A DNA stretch of 45,760 nucleotides from Syntrophomonadaceae bacterium (GCA_018432955.1 JAHDSE010000061.1:1-45760), one strand, 5' to 3'; positions 35,024-44,916 are shown, numbered from the stretch's first letter. Program-made: numbers and translations. Notes: generated from the sequence alone by a model not told the origin.

Positions 35024-37027
35024 ATGGTGAATACACAAAGGCTTGCTGGAGCATGGGAGAAATTCATTAAAACCGGAATTCTTGACGCTGATAAAGTGCG
35101 CCCGGTTATTGCAGAATCATGGCAGAGATGCCGGAAAGCTGACGTTAATCCCTATTGCAGCGGCAGCCGTCAAGTTCTGAAAGAACCTGAATTAACACAG
35201 TTGCTAAATAGAAAAAAGGACCTGATTGCTATTACCCGACCATTCATGGAAAATGTTTATAATTTTGTTGCCGGTTCTGGTTTTATAGTAATACTGTCCG
35301 ATGAAAACGGTAATATAATTGAAACCCTTGGAGATAAACACACACAAAAAATGGGCTTGGAAATAAATCTTATTCCAGGCAGCAGCTGGCTCGAAGAAGA
35401 AGCAGGTACAAACGGAGTGGGAACAGCCCTGGCTTTAGCAAAGCCGGTACAGGTATCCGGTGAAGAACATTATTGCCAGAAGATTCATACCTGGACCTGT
35501 TCAGCAGCTCCTATTTTTGACTGTAATGGTCAAATGGCAGGTATTTTGCAGATGTCAGGTCCTTCATATGCCAGTCATTTGCATACTCTGGGAATGGTAG
35601 TGGCAGCCGTTAAGGCCATAGAGGAACAACTGAGGGTACAGCAAAAAAACCGGGAATTGAAAGTGGTTTACAGCCGTATGAACAATATATTCAATACTAT
35701 GTCAGACGGGGTGATAATAGTTGACTCCAGAGGGATAATTCAACAGGTTAACCCTTCTGCAGAGGGTCTTCTGGAGAAATCCAGCCATAACATGGAAGGC
35801 CTCCATCTTGAAGAAGTGTTTCAGAATATACCCCGTATTAAAGAAATGATTTATTCGGGCAAATCATTTTCCAATACTGAAGTGCTGGCTGAATCGGGAA
35901 AAAGTAATATACATTGTCTGATCTCTGGAAAAGCAATACAGGATGACCGGGGATTTAATACCGGTGGCGCAATAATTATAAACCCGATAAACAAAATTAA
36001 AAAGCTGGTCAATCGTTTCAGCGGTGCCGAGGCCAGATTTAGCTTTACAGACATTCTGGGGAAAGCTCCGGTAATACAGGAAGCTGTCCGGGTAGCTTCT
36101 CTGGCTGCGGAAAACGACAGCAATGTACTCTTGGAAGGAGAAAGCGGTACTGGAAAAGAAGTATTCGCCCAGGCTATTCACAATCAGAGCAGACGCCAAA
36201 AGGGACCCTTTGTTGCCCTAAATTGCGCAGCTATACCGCGGGAACTGATGGGCAGTGAATTGTTCGGCTATGTGGAAGGGGCATTTACCGGAGCATACCG
36301 TGGAGGCCGGCCAGGTAAATTTGAGCTGGCCAGCGGAGGAACACTATTTCTGGATGAAATCGGGGATATGACTATGGGAAAACAGGGCTCCCTTTTACGC
36401 GCTATCCAGGAAAGGAAAATAGTGCGTATAGGTGACAATAAGGTCATACCAGTTGATGTGCGTATTATCTGTGCTACTAACAAGAGCCTGCACGCAGCAG
36501 TAGAAAAAGGTAATTTCCGGGAGGATCTATATTACCGCTTGAAGGTTATTTCCATCAACCTGCCTCCTCTGAGGAAACACCTCGAAGATATTCCCCTTTT
36601 ATTTGAATATTTCCTGGAAGAGATAAGTAAACGGCTGCAAATAAATATAAAGAAAATTGATCCCGATCTAATCCCGGCATTAAAAAACTATGATTGGCCC
36701 GGCAATGTCCGGGAATTACAAAATGTTATAGAAAGAATGGTTTGTATTGCCCGGGAAAATACCCTGCGTGCGAGTGACCTGCCTGTAGAGATTCTTTCCC
36801 ATAATAGCTTCAAGGAGCAGGATTCCGGAAAAACTAATAATAGTCGGGCTATCAGTATACGTAATGAAAGGGAAAAAAAGAAACAGGACCTGGCAGAAAT
36901 TGAGCAGCAGGAAATCATCAAACTGCTCGCTGAATCCGGCGGCAATATCAGTCAGGTTGCCAGAGAAATGGGTATTTCCCGCAATACCCTGTACAGGAAA
37001 ATTAAGCTTTATAATATTGCATTGTAA
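35024..37027 (+). CDS. Sigma-54-dependent transcriptional activator (AcoR-like)
   Basis: A 667-residue enhancer-binding protein. Residues 1-200 form an AcoR-like GAF sensor region (AESWQRCRKADVNPY, EEAGTNGVGTAL), 215-320 a PAS domain, about 340-575 the AAA+ domain with Walker A GESGTGKE, the sigma-54 contact loop GAFTGA and Walker B LFLDEIGD, and the C-terminus a Fis-type helix-turn-helix (ISQVAREMGISRNTLYRKI). No receiver domain, so it senses a small molecule itself. It lies directly upstream of a -24/-12 promoter and the AOR operon, which it presumably activates in response to an aldehyde or related metabolite. AGGAGG precedes the ATG. Confidence 0.92.
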   Translation: MVNTQRLAGAWEKFIKTGILDADKVRPVIAESWQRCRKADVNPYCSGSRQVLKEPELTQLLNRKKDLIAITRPFMENVYNFVAGSGFIVILSDENGNIIETLGDKHTQKMGLEINLIPGSSWLEEEAGTNGVGTALALAKPVQVSGEEHYCQKIHTWTCSAAPIFDCNGQMAGILQMSGPSYASHLHTLGMVVAAVKAIEEQLRVQQKNRELKVVYSRMNNIFNTMSDGVIIVDSRGIIQQVNPSAEGLLEKSSHNMEGLHLEEVFQNIPRIKEMIYSGKSFSNTEVLAESGKSNIHCLISGKAIQDDRGFNTGGAIIINPINKIKKLVNRFSGAEARFSFTDILGKAPVIQEAVRVASLAAENDSNVLLEGESGTGKEVFAQAIHNQSRRQKGPFVALNCAAIPRELMGSELFGYVEGAFTGAYRGGRPGKFELASGGTLFLDEIGDMTMGKQGSLLRAIQERKIVRIGDNKVIPVDVRIICATNKSLHAAVEKGNFREDLYYRLKVISINLPPLRKHLEDIPLLFEYFLEEISKRLQINIKKIDPDLIPALKNYDWPGNVRELQNVIERMVCIARENTLRASDLPVEILSHNSFKEQDSGKTNNSRAISIRNEREKKKQDLAEIEQQEIIKLLAESGGNISQVAREMGISRNTLYRKIKLYNIAL

Positions 37028-37066
37028 ACGAACAGAATTGTTCAATAGCTGTTATTTAATTGTCAC

Positions 37067-37111
37067 AGGACTGTAATGATGCATGACCATCAATGTTACA
37101 GTCCTTTTTTT
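37067..37111 (+). terminator. Terminator after the sigma-54 activator gene
   Basis: AGGACTGTAA (37067-37076) pairs with TTACAGTCCT (37096-37105), followed by seven T residues. It separates regulator transcription from the sigma-54 promoter. Confidence 0.85.
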
Positions 37112-37197
37112 ATTTTTTAAAAAGATATAGCGAAAATGATTGCTGTCACCTGGATATTTCGGGCTTATAAGGCCTTTCTGCAAATCAGCCTCCTTAT

Positions 37198-37213
37198 TGG
37201 CATGATAATTGCT
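37198..37213 (+). promoter_or_regulatory. Sigma-54 (-24/-12) promoter of the AOR operon
   Basis: TGGCATG, four bases, TTGCT: the GG at 37199-37200 and GC at 37211-37212 are 12 bases apart, as required for RpoN promoters. It is about 95 bases ahead of the ferredoxin-like gene and directly behind a sigma-54 activator gene. Confidence 0.85.
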
Positions 37214-37305
37214 GAAGTATATCTTCAATAAAAACTATATGTACTTCTTGAATACAGCAAAAGGAGGTGGACAACTGGTTTCATTATTATGGAGCCGGGA
37301 AAATT

Positions 37306-37785
37306 ATGGAAAAAATTTTAGTTGTACAACCCGAAAAATGTACTGGATGCCGAACATGTGAGCTGGTATGCTCATTTGTTCATACCGGGGAGTTTAACCC
37401 CCTTCGGTCCAGAATCACCGTATTTAATTTTGAGAAAGTAGGCCTGGCGACTCCGATTGTCTGTCAACAATGCAGTGTTGCCGCTTGCATGGAAGTCTGC
37501 CCGGTAGGTGCTATTACCCGGGATGAAGAAACCGGAGCCATGCTGGTCTCCCATGACAGGTGCCTGAGGTGCAAAATGTGTACTATTGCCTGCCCCTTTG
37601 GTGCTACCATCTACGATCCGGTCAGTGACATTATAAGTAAATGTGACCTATGTGGAGGAGACCCCCAGTGTGTTCAATACTGTCCATCTGGAGCTATCAC
37701 TTACCAGGATCCTATTAAGGCTAATCTGGCAAAACGCAAGAACTACGCTGAAAAACTAAGAGTGGTTTATGAGGAGGTGGTTTAA
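37306..37785 (+). CDS. Four-cluster ferredoxin-like subunit of the AOR complex
   Basis: A 159-residue protein with four cysteine groups: [35 protein letters not shown] and [14 protein letters not shown], enough for four [4Fe-4S] clusters in the HycB/DmsB-like arrangement. Such small subunits accompany tungsten AOR-type enzymes and pass electrons from them. ATG at 37306 is chosen for its typical N-terminus [12 protein letters not shown], although a strong AAAGGAGG lies further upstream at 37260-37267; an in-frame GTG there overlaps it. It ends 2 bases before the AOR gene, so both are translated together. Confidence 0.88.
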   Translation: MEKILVVQPEKCTGCRTCELVCSFVHTGEFNPLRSRITVFNFEKVGLATPIVCQQCSVAACMEVCPVGAITRDEETGAMLVSHDRCLRCKMCTIACPFGATIYDPVSDIISKCDLCGGDPQCVQYCPSGAITYQDPIKANLAKRKNYAEKLRVVYEEVV

Positions 37786-37787
37786 TC

Positions 37788-39593
37788 ATGTTTGCTTGGA
37801 TGGGGCAGATATTAAGAATTGATTTAAGCAGTGGCAAAGTAAGCAAAGAACGCCTGGATATGGCTATGCTGCGCGATTATATTGGTGCTCGCGGACTTGG
37901 CAGCAAGATTTTTGCCGATGAGGTAGCTCCCAATGTTGATCCCCTGGCTCCGGAAAATAAGGTTATTTTCATGACCGGTCCCCTTACCGGAACCCTGGCT
38001 ACTTCCGGAGGTCGATATAATGTAATCACCAAAGGTCCCCTGAACGGTACTATTGCCGCTTCCAATTCAGGAGGTACCTTTGGTCCTGAACTGAAATTCG
38101 CCGGTTATGATGGCATTATAATCGAAGGTAAATCCGAAAAACCTGTATATCTCTGGGTTAATGATGAACAGGTGGAAATCCGCAGTGCTGAAGAAGTCTG
38201 GGGTAAGAATGTAATTGATACTACTGATATGCTCAAAGCAGCTACTGATGAGGAGGCCAAGGTTGCCTGTATAGGTCCGGCAGGTGAAAACCTGGTCAAG
38301 TTCGCCGGTATTATGAACGAATATAACCGGGCCGCAGGGCGTTCAGGTGTAGGAGCAGTACTCGGTTCCAAGAAACTGAAAGCTGTTGTCGTTCGTGGGA
38401 CAGGCGGCATTAAGGTTGCCAGGCCGGATTTGTTCATGGAGACTGTTACCGATGCCCGCAACAAACTCAGAAACCACCCGGTTACCGGTCAGGGACTGGC
38501 AGCTTACGGAACCAATATCCTGGTAAATATTCTTAACGCTCATGGTGGTTTACCGGTTAACAATTTTAGTGAAGCCGCCATTTTTGCAGATGCCGAAAAA
38601 ATTTCCGGGGAATACCAGGCAGAGAAATACCTGGTGCGGAATAAAGGCTGTTTCGGCTGTACCATAGGCTGCGGGCGCGTAAGCAGGATAAGCAAAGGTA
38701 AATTCAAGGGCTCGGGAGAAGGTCCGGAATACGAAGCCACATGGGCTTTTGGTTCCAACCTGGGAATCAATAATTTTGAAGCCATATCAAAAGCGAATTA
38801 TCTCTGTAACGAACTGGGAATGGACCCCATTACTATGGGCGGTACCCTCAGCTGCGCAGTGGAGATGTATCAAAAGAATATTATTCCTTATACTGATGTT
38901 GAAGTTCCCCTCGCATGGGCAGACGGTGACATGCTGGTAGAAATGGTGAAAAAGACCGCTTACCGTGAAGGCTTTGGTAATGAACTGGCCGAAGGATCTT
39001 ACCGCCTGGCAGAAAAATACGGTCACCCGGAATTGTCGATGACTGCCAAAAAACAGGAACTCCCGGCATATGATCCCCGTGGTCAGCAGGGTATCGGCCT
39101 GGAATACGCTACCTCCAACCGGGGAGGCTGCCATGTCCGGGGCTATATGACTTCCCCTGAGATCCTTGGTATCCCGGAAAAAGTTGATCCAGATACTACA
39201 GATGGCAAACCGGGTTTATTAAAAATATTCCAGGACCTCACAGCGCTTTGCGATTCGTCAGGGATATGCCTGTTTACTACTTTTGCCATCGGTCTTCCTG
39301 AAATAGCTCAACAAATCAGAACCGCAACCGGGATTGACCTCAGTGACGAAGAATTCCTCCTGGCTGGAGAACGTATCTGGAACCTGGAACGGCTCTTCAA
39401 CCTGCAAGCCGGATTCAGTAAAAAAGATGATACTTTGCCCCCCAGACTCCTGCAAGAGCCTATGAAAGACGGTCCTCACAAAGGCCGGGTGCTTGAGCTG
39501 GACAAAATGCTTCCCGAGTATTACAAATTACGGGGTTGGGATGATGAGGGAATTCCAGGAGAAGAAAAGAAATCCCAGCTTGGTTTGGCTTAA
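37788..39593 (+). CDS. aor: Tungsten-containing aldehyde:ferredoxin oxidoreductase
   Basis: A 601-residue [11 protein letters not shown] and [19 protein letters not shown] are tungstopterin-binding motifs, and the cluster cysteines fall at C288, C291, C295 (CFGCTIGC) and C494 (SSGIC), the same numbers as I recall for the Pyrococcus furiosus enzyme. It oxidises aldehydes to acids, or reduces acids with low-potential ferredoxin. Spacing to the ferredoxin-like gene is 2 bases. Downstream NuoE/F/G-like genes suggest its electrons reach NAD and ferredoxin. Aldehyde range unknown. Strong SD (GAGGAGG) before the ATG. Confidence 0.95.
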   Translation: MFAWMGQILRIDLSSGKVSKERLDMAMLRDYIGARGLGSKIFADEVAPNVDPLAPENKVIFMTGPLTGTLATSGGRYNVITKGPLNGTIAASNSGGTFGPELKFAGYDGIIIEGKSEKPVYLWVNDEQVEIRSAEEVWGKNVIDTTDMLKAATDEEAKVACIGPAGENLVKFAGIMNEYNRAAGRSGVGAVLGSKKLKAVVVRGTGGIKVARPDLFMETVTDARNKLRNHPVTGQGLAAYGTNILVNILNAHGGLPVNNFSEAAIFADAEKISGEYQAEKYLVRNKGCFGCTIGCGRVSRISKGKFKGSGEGPEYEATWAFGSNLGINNFEAISKANYLCNELGMDPITMGGTLSCAVEMYQKNIIPYTDVEVPLAWADGDMLVEMVKKTAYREGFGNELAEGSYRLAEKYGHPELSMTAKKQELPAYDPRGQQGIGLEYATSNRGGCHVRGYMTSPEILGIPEKVDPDTTDGKPGLLKIFQDLTALCDSSGICLFTTFAIGLPEIAQQIRTATGIDLSDEEFLLAGERIWNLERLFNLQAGFSKKDDTLPPRLLQEPMKDGPHKGRVLELDKMLPEYYKLRGWDDEGIPGEEKKSQLGLA

Positions 39594-39616
39594 AATACCA
39601 CGAACATCATTTCAGA

Positions 39617-39651
39617 GGCTGCTTGCCATTTCTCCAGGATGACAAGCAGCC
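39617..39651 (+). other. Intra-operon hairpin between aor and the NuoE-like gene
   Basis: GGCTGCTTG (39617-39625) pairs with CAAGCAGCC (39643-39651). No T-run follows, so it is more likely a processing or stability element that sets different levels for the two halves of the operon. Confidence 0.45.
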
Positions 39652-39672
39652 GGCTAAGGAGGCAGGCTGAAA

Positions 39673-40170
39673 ATGGCTGTGGATATAAATCAAATTCAAG
39701 AAAAGATTCATGTAATAATTTATGCTTATCCCGGTGAGAAACGCTATATCCTGGCTATGATGCAGGATTTACAGAAGATATGTAACTACTTGCCCCGGGA
39801 AGGCCTGGAGCTAATAGCAGAACATACGGGTGTAGCTTTTAGTGAAATATATTCCCTGGCTACCTTTTACAAGGCTTTCAGCCTGGTACCCAGAGGGAAA
39901 TACAATATCAAGGTTTGTGATGGCACCGCCTGTCATATTAAAGGCTCGGCGGTAATAATCGACCAGGTCTTTAACAGCCTGGGGATAAAACCGGGAGAAA
40001 CCACCGAGGACGGACTATTTTCACTGGAAACAGTTAATTGCCTGGGAGCCTGTGCAATTGCACCGGTGCTTATGGTTAATGAAAAAATATATCCCAAGGT
40101 AAGTTCATCGGGACTTTTGGATATTATCAAGGCTTATGGGGGGCATGTTCATGAAGATGGAAAATCATAA
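39673..40170 (+). CDS. NuoE-like thioredoxin-fold [2Fe-2S] subunit
   Basis: A 165-residue NuoE/HydC-like protein. The [2Fe-2S] cysteines are visible as [10 protein letters not shown] and CLGACAIAP. The N-terminal helices ([28 protein letters not shown]) are typical. It usually docks on the NuoF-like flavoprotein and shuttles electrons. ATG with AAGGAGG 10 bases upstream. Its 3' end overlaps the NuoF-like start, indicating tight coupling. Confidence 0.93.
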   Translation: MAVDINQIQEKIHVIIYAYPGEKRYILAMMQDLQKICNYLPREGLELIAEHTGVAFSEIYSLATFYKAFSLVPRGKYNIKVCDGTACHIKGSAVIIDQVFNSLGIKPGETTEDGLFSLETVNCLGACAIAPVLMVNEKIYPKVSSSGLLDIIKAYGGHVHEDGKS

Positions 40171-41953
40171 ATTCAGGAAAATACTGGTTTGCTGTGGAAC
40201 AGGCTGCCTGGCCAACGGCAGTATGGATGTCTTCCAGGCCTTAAAAGAGAACCTGGACCCTGATAGCGGGATAGAGGTCGAAACCTATGTCAAGGCTACA
40301 GGTTGCAATGGCTGGTGTGAACAGGGTCCACTCGTAAAGATAATGCCCGATGACATCACTTACTGCCATGTTAAGGCCTCTGATGTTAAGGAAGTAATTG
40401 AAAAAACCATAAAAAACGGTGAATTGATAAAAAGACTTCTCTATCGTGATCCCCAGAGCAAAAAACGGTTTAAGTCTCATCACGAGATAGATTTTTACAA
40501 AAAGCAGCATAAAATTGCCCTGCGCCATATCGGAGAAATTGATCCGGCTTCAATCAGTGATTATCTGTCCTGCGGCGGTTACCAGGCTCTGCAAAAAGCC
40601 GTTGGCATGCAGGCAGCAGAAATAGTAAGCCAGATAATAGATTCGGGCCTGCGGGGACGCGGCGGAGCGGGGTTCCCCACTGGTCTGAAATGGCAAAGCT
40701 GTGCCCGGCAGGAGAACTCACCCAAATATGTAATATGTAACGGTGATGAAGGTGACCCCGGGGCTTTTATGGACAGAAGCATAATGGAAGGTGACCCCCA
40801 CACAGTTATAGAGGGTATGATTATTTGTGCACTGGCCATCGGAGCCGAAAAAGGTTTTATTTATGTACGCGATGAATATGCCCTGGCTATCCAAAACCTG
40901 AAGCAGGCACTTGCCGATGCCCGTTCTTTTGGCTATCTGGGCGATGATATCATGGGCCGGGACTTTTTCTTTGATATTGAAATAGTACGGGGCGGCGGTG
41001 CCTTTGTATGTGGTGAAGAAACTGCCCTTATAGCTTCTATTGAAGGAAATATTGGGGAGCCCCGGGATAAATACGTTTTCCCCACAGAAAAAGGCTTATG
41101 GGGGAAGCCCACCGTTATAAACAATGTTGAAACCTGGGCCAATATTCCCGTGATAATCCTTGAAGGGGCTGAAAACTTTGCTTCAATAGGTACAGATCAT
41201 AGTAAAGGAACCAAGGTCTTTTCCCTGGTAGGTAAAGTGATGAATACCGGTCTGGTGGAAGTTCCCATGGGCACCACCCTGCGTGAAATCATCTATGATA
41301 TCGGTGGTGGAATTCTAAAAGGCAGGCAGTTCAAAGCCGTACAAACCGGCGGCCCTTCCGGAGGCTGCATACCTGCTGAACTCCTCGACCTGCCGGTTGA
41401 TTTTGAATCCCTTGCTGCTGCCGGGTCCATGATGGGTTCGGGGGGCCTGATCGTTATGGACGACCGCACCTGTATGGTTGAGGTTGCCCGCTATTACCTG
41501 AATTTCCTGGCAGGAGAATCCTGTGGAAAATGTGTTCCCTGCCGTGAAGGCATCAGGCGTATGCTGGAAATACTCACCCGTATATGTGAGGGCCAGGGAA
41601 AAGAAGGAGACCTGGAGCTTCTGGAAGAACTGGGAGAAACCCTGCAAATTGCTTCTCTGTGTGCCCTGGGTAAAACCGCTCCTAATCCCGTATTGTCAAC
41701 TATCAGGTATTTTCGTGATGAATACCTGGCCCATATCAGGGAGCACAGGTGTCCGGCCGGGGTATGCAGAAAACTCACCGAGTTTTATATAGACCCTGAG
41801 CTATGTAATGGATGCGGTTTATGTAAAAAGAATTGCCCGGTAAATGCCATTAGCGGTGAAAAAAAAGAACCCCATGTTATTTCTCAGGAGCTTTGTATCA
41901 GGTGTGGCGATTGTATCAATAACTGTCCTTTTCTCGCGGTAAAGGTTAAATAG
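40151..41953 (+). CDS. NuoF/HydB-like NADH-binding flavoprotein subunit
   Basis: A 600-residue fusion protein. Residues 1-110 form a thioredoxin-like [2Fe-2S] domain ([20 protein letters not shown]). Next comes the NuoF core with the NADH/FMN site: [52 protein letters not shown]. The N3-type cluster motif [11 protein letters not shown] follows, and two [4Fe-4S] clusters ([24 protein letters not shown]) end the chain, as in HydB of bifurcating hydrogenases. The start is uncertain: 40136, 40145, 40151 and 40157 are in frame, and 40151 is best spaced from GGGGGG. Confidence 0.93.
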   Translation: MKMENHKFRKILVCCGTGCLANGSMDVFQALKENLDPDSGIEVETYVKATGCNGWCEQGPLVKIMPDDITYCHVKASDVKEVIEKTIKNGELIKRLLYRDPQSKKRFKSHHEIDFYKKQHKIALRHIGEIDPASISDYLSCGGYQALQKAVGMQAAEIVSQIIDSGLRGRGGAGFPTGLKWQSCARQENSPKYVICNGDEGDPGAFMDRSIMEGDPHTVIEGMIICALAIGAEKGFIYVRDEYALAIQNLKQALADARSFGYLGDDIMGRDFFFDIEIVRGGGAFVCGEETALIASIEGNIGEPRDKYVFPTEKGLWGKPTVINNVETWANIPVIILEGAENFASIGTDHSKGTKVFSLVGKVMNTGLVEVPMGTTLREIIYDIGGGILKGRQFKAVQTGGPSGGCIPAELLDLPVDFESLAAAGSMMGSGGLIVMDDRTCMVEVARYYLNFLAGESCGKCVPCREGIRRMLEILTRICEGQGKEGDLELLEELGETLQIASLCALGKTAPNPVLSTIRYFRDEYLAHIREHRCPAGVCRKLTEFYIDPELCNGCGLCKKNCPVNAISGEKKEPHVISQELCIRCGDCINNCPFLAVKVK

Positions 41954-41965
41954 GAGGGGTGGAAA

Positions 41966-42715
41966 ATGCAGATTATAATAGACGGGAAAAAAATCGATGC
42001 TGTTTATGGGGATACTATCCTGGAGACATGCCGGAAAGCAGATATCTATATCCCTACCCTCTGCTATCACGAAGCCTTTGGAGGGCAGGGTCGCTGTCGC
42101 CTGTGTATGGTAGAACTGGAAAAAGAGGGACAGAAGAAAATGGTCGCTGCCTGTACCTACCCCATAACAGAAAAAATAGAGGTGAGGACTTCCACCCCTC
42201 TTATAAAAAAGACCAGACGCAATATAATAATGTTGCTGTACAAACGTGCCCCCAACAGCCTCTTATTGCAAAAGCTTTTCCGCGAATATGAGTGCCAGGA
42301 TAATTCACTAAAGGAAGACCCGGCAGAGCGTTGTATCCTCTGCAATCTGTGTGTGCAAGCCTGTCAGGAAATAGGCAGCAATGCCATTTCCCTGATAATG
42401 AGAGGTACAGACAAAAGAGTAGCCAGTCCTTATGACGAAGCCTCAGAAGCCTGTACCGGCTGTGGCGCCTGTGCTCTGATCTGTCCCACTGCTGCCATAG
42501 AAATGGTGGAGGAAGGCAATAAACGAAGCATTTGGAACAAGACCTTTGAACTCCTGGCCTGTGAACGCTGCGGCAAACTCTATACTACAAAAGAGCAGTG
42601 GGAATTTACAGCGAAGAAAAACAACGCCTGCGCAAGTGATAGACAACTATGTGAAAGCTGCCGCAAAAAGGCTGTGGCTGAAAAGATCAAGGCTTACCAG
42701 GCAGCTGAGCATTAA
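41966..42715 (+). CDS. NuoG/HydA-N-like Fe-S subunit without catalytic domain
   Basis: A 249-residue electron-transfer protein. An N-terminal plant-type [2Fe-2S] domain (LC...CRLC...AAC, about residues 30-55) is followed by two [4Fe-4S] clusters (CILCNLCVQAC, CTGCGACALIC) and a C-terminal pair CERC...CESC that could bind zinc or another cluster. This is the Fe-S part of NuoG or HydA but without the H-cluster or molybdopterin domain. It would connect the NuoEF-like module to AOR through the ferredoxin-like subunit. AGGAGGGG precedes the ATG, 12 bases past the previous stop. Last gene of the operon. Confidence 0.9.
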   Translation: MQIIIDGKKIDAVYGDTILETCRKADIYIPTLCYHEAFGGQGRCRLCMVELEKEGQKKMVAACTYPITEKIEVRTSTPLIKKTRRNIIMLLYKRAPNSLLLQKLFREYECQDNSLKEDPAERCILCNLCVQACQEIGSNAISLIMRGTDKRVASPYDEASEACTGCGACALICPTAAIEMVEEGNKRSIWNKTFELLACERCGKLYTTKEQWEFTAKKNNACASDRQLCESCRKKAVAEKIKAYQAAEH

Positions 42716-42856
42716 TAAAGCTGTAAAATCTGTTCGCTTATCTGCGCCAGGAACGTTTTAAGAGCAAAGAAATTTTTTATTTTCCTTCACATCCGTGCAA
42801 ATCATTGCATTATGTTATTATAGTAGAAACACAAAGTGGAAAAGGAAGAATTCATT

Positions 42857-43396
42857 TTGCAGACAACAGCCATTAAATTCCCTTCCCTGTCTAAAGCAGA
42901 GATACAAAACATAGAAAAAGTGGCTCAATTTGTTTCCTGGTTCCTGGAAAACGATCCTGTGCTCAAATACTTCATAGATGAAAGCGCATATTCGATTTTC
43001 AACGAAGGCTTTCGACCGTTAGGCCAAGATCCCCCGGGAAAATCCCAGGAAGCAGCGGATGATTTTGAAAATCTGCAAAATTGGTTTGTTGAGCAAATTT
43101 TCAGGGATTTGAATGCTCTTGTCCATGCAAGCTCAACCGAATTCGAAAGCTTTATCGATCAATTGGATGGTATCTCTGTAGATGCCTTGCTGCAAGCCGG
43201 GGAAATTGCTATAAGATACAAGATTCTTCCCAGGAACTATTTGCGTAAAAGTGAAATCAGCAAAATATGCAGTAAAGACGAACAGGACAGATTTAAAATT
43301 AACCTGCTCACTGACAGAGTATTGGAAGCAGAAGTCAGAATTCTGGCCCAGCTCTTTCAGCAGTTCCATGGAAAATCATACTGTGTCAAAACTTAA
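42857..43396 (+). CDS. Hypothetical protein, about 179 aa
   Basis: A soluble, acidic, mostly helical protein with no recognised family (FVSWFLENDPVLKYFIDESA, FVEQIFRDLNALVHASSTEF). TTG at 42857 has AAAGGAAG 8 bases upstream and is preferred over the GTG at 42836, which has none. A terminator follows the stop. It is separated from the AOR operon by about 140 bases and has its own start region, so it is not clearly part of the operon. Confidence 0.6.
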   Translation: MQTTAIKFPSLSKAEIQNIEKVAQFVSWFLENDPVLKYFIDESAYSIFNEGFRPLGQDPPGKSQEAADDFENLQNWFVEQIFRDLNALVHASSTEFESFIDQLDGISVDALLQAGEIAIRYKILPRNYLRKSEISKICSKDEQDRFKINLLTDRVLEAEVRILAQLFQQFHGKSYCVKT

Positions 43397-43400
43397 ACTG

Positions 43401-43434
43401 AAGACTGATATAGCAGCTCTAATTTAGTCTTTTT
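43401..43434 (+). terminator. Terminator of the hypothetical gene before tRNA-Trp
   Basis: AAGACT (43401-43406) pairs with AGTCTT (43426-43431), extended by weak pairs, and followed by TTTTG. Confidence 0.6.
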
Positions 43435-43460
43435 GAGGAATCATAAGCGAGATTATTCTC

Positions 43461-43489
43461 TTGAACCTCTTATACTTTTATGATAAAAT
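43461..43489 (+). promoter_or_regulatory. Promoter of tRNA-Trp
   Basis: TTGAAC (43461-43466), a 17-base spacer and TAAAAT (43484-43489), 26 bases before the tRNA. Confidence 0.75.
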
Positions 43490-43515
43490 AATTCTTGCTG
43501 AAGAAAAGCAAACAA

Positions 43516-43591
43516 AGGGGAGTAGCTCAATTGGCAGAGCATCGGTCTCCAAAACCGAGGGCTGGGGGTTCAATTCCTCTCTCCCCTGCCA
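43516..43591 (+). tRNA. tRNA-Trp (anticodon CCA)
   Basis: A 76-base tRNA with encoded CCA end. Acceptor arms AGGGGAG and CTCCCCT pair, the discriminator base is G as usual for tRNA-Trp, and the anticodon stem CGGT/ACCG holds CTCCAAA with anticodon CCA. Confidence 0.95.
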
Positions 43592-43606
43592 CTAAGAACA
43601 CAGTAA

Positions 43607-43636
43607 AGCCGGAGTTTTTAAGCTCCGGCTTTTTTT
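43607..43636 (+). terminator. Terminator after tRNA-Trp
   Basis: AGCCGGAG (43607-43614) pairs with CTCCGGCT (43623-43630), followed by six T residues. Confidence 0.85.
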
Positions 43637-43767
43637 AAATAGTAGTATGGGGGACACTTGGGGAGCTTTATATTTCCATTTACTTTTTAACTCGATTTTT
43701 AGGGCTGAGGGAGCAGATAATAATAACGCCTGCTTGTTACACTTACACGGAACTATCGATACTCCCT

Positions 43768-44916
43768 TTAAATATTAGGTTGAAGACTTTTGATAGCAGC
43801 TTGAATATTGAATCCTTTGTTATTACTATCTCTACTGCCTCTTATCTGTCTATGTAAACTCATCAAAACATCATTAAAAAAGCTCAGATACGCACGTTGT
43901 TCAGAATCATCAAAAGGGATCTTCTGGGGATTGCCATCTTCAATTTCATATGTTGATACTACGTTTACTTCTAGTACATAATTACGTTGTTTAGAATTCA
44001 ATTCAATCTCAACCTGCTTTGGATTGTCTTTATGTTCAAATAGTATTCGTGCATATGAAAAGTAGAAACCATGATTAAGACATTTAATAACAAAAGGATT
44101 TGTAAGCAAAGAGTTTCCAGATAATAAGGCAGAATTTAATCCATGAAGTTCTTCCTCCTCAACATCTTTGGTATCTTCATTGTCTTGCAATTCCTCATTT
44201 TTCTCTATGGTAACTTTCAAATTTTTGACTTCTATTAATCTCCATTCATCAAAATCATTTCCGAAAAAATTTATAAAAAGTTGTATTTTTTCATTAGTGG
44301 TTAATCCTTCCAAATTAAGTTCACTTGTATTCATTTTAAACCCCGTTGTTTCTGTGAGATTTAAAGTTTTTAATAAGCCCCTAACCTTTTTAATATCGTT
44401 ATCATCACGATGATTAATATCGATATTCAGTTTACCTTCACTATTTTTCCTAATAGTCAAAGGAACTCTGCGCATTTCTTCATCAAGCAATTGTACCATT
44501 CCCGGTTTTTTTCGGGTATACGATATCACCACTTCCGCTTCATTTTCATTAGTTTTTTCTGTAATCGATTCTATATTTACATCTCTTTGTTCATTTGGTA
44601 AAATCTGAGCATATTTCATTGATTCAACAAATAAGGTCATTGAGGCCTCATTCTCTTCCTCTTGTCCGCAGTAGCTGATATCTGACACTTCAATTCGAAC
44701 TGATTTTTTGTAATTACGTTCAGCTTCTAGTAATTCAGAAATTTTGTTTATATCCTCTAATCCCCAAAAGAATAAAGGTACATAATCAGCTATTTGTTCA
44801 CTACTATTTGCATGTAAAATAATACCTCTTTCTTTATAAAATTTACGAACTTCCCGTAATGGTAATTTCAAAAATACTTGCTTTAATGAATTAGGTTCAG
44901 GGTATTTTTCAATCAT
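43768..44916 (-). CDS. Unassigned protein, 382 aa, partner of the nuclease-like gene
   Basis: A soluble acidic protein, not recognised. The N-terminus (SLKQVFLKLPLREVRKFYKE) is helical, the middle is rich in Glu, Asp and Asn with beta character (MVQLLDEEMRRVPLTIRKNS, NIDINHRDDNDIKKVRGLLK), and the C-terminus basic. No membrane segment or catalytic motif was identified. ATG has GGAGAG upstream and starts 17 bases after the stop of the nuclease-like gene, so the two form an operon. It is visibly more AT-rich than the AOR operon. Its coupling to a nuclease-like gene beside a tRNA suggests a defence or mobile-element role, unproven. Confidence 0.7.
   Translation of the reverse strand: MIEKYPEPNSLKQVFLKLPLREVRKFYKERGIILHANSSEQIADYVPLFFWGLEDINKISELLEAERNYKKSVRIEVSDISYCGQEEENEASMTLFVESMKYAQILPNEQRDVNIESITEKTNENEAEVVISYTRKKPGMVQLLDEEMRRVPLTIRKNSEGKLNIDINHRDDNDIKKVRGLLKTLNLTETTGFKMNTSELNLEGLTTNEKIQLFINFFGNDFDEWRLIEVKNLKVTIEKNEELQDNEDTKDVEEEELHGLNSALLSGNSLLTNPFVIKCLNHGFYFSYARILFEHKDNPKQVEIELNSKQRNYVLEVNVVSTYEIEDGNPQKIPFDDSEQRAYLSFFNDVLMSLHRQIRGSRDSNNKGFNIQAAIKSLQPNI

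Noticed and set aside
43591-43767. Attachment-site duplication of the tRNA-Trp 3' end
   Set aside because: I found no second copy of the tRNA end in the window and no integrase gene; the other boundary may be outside.
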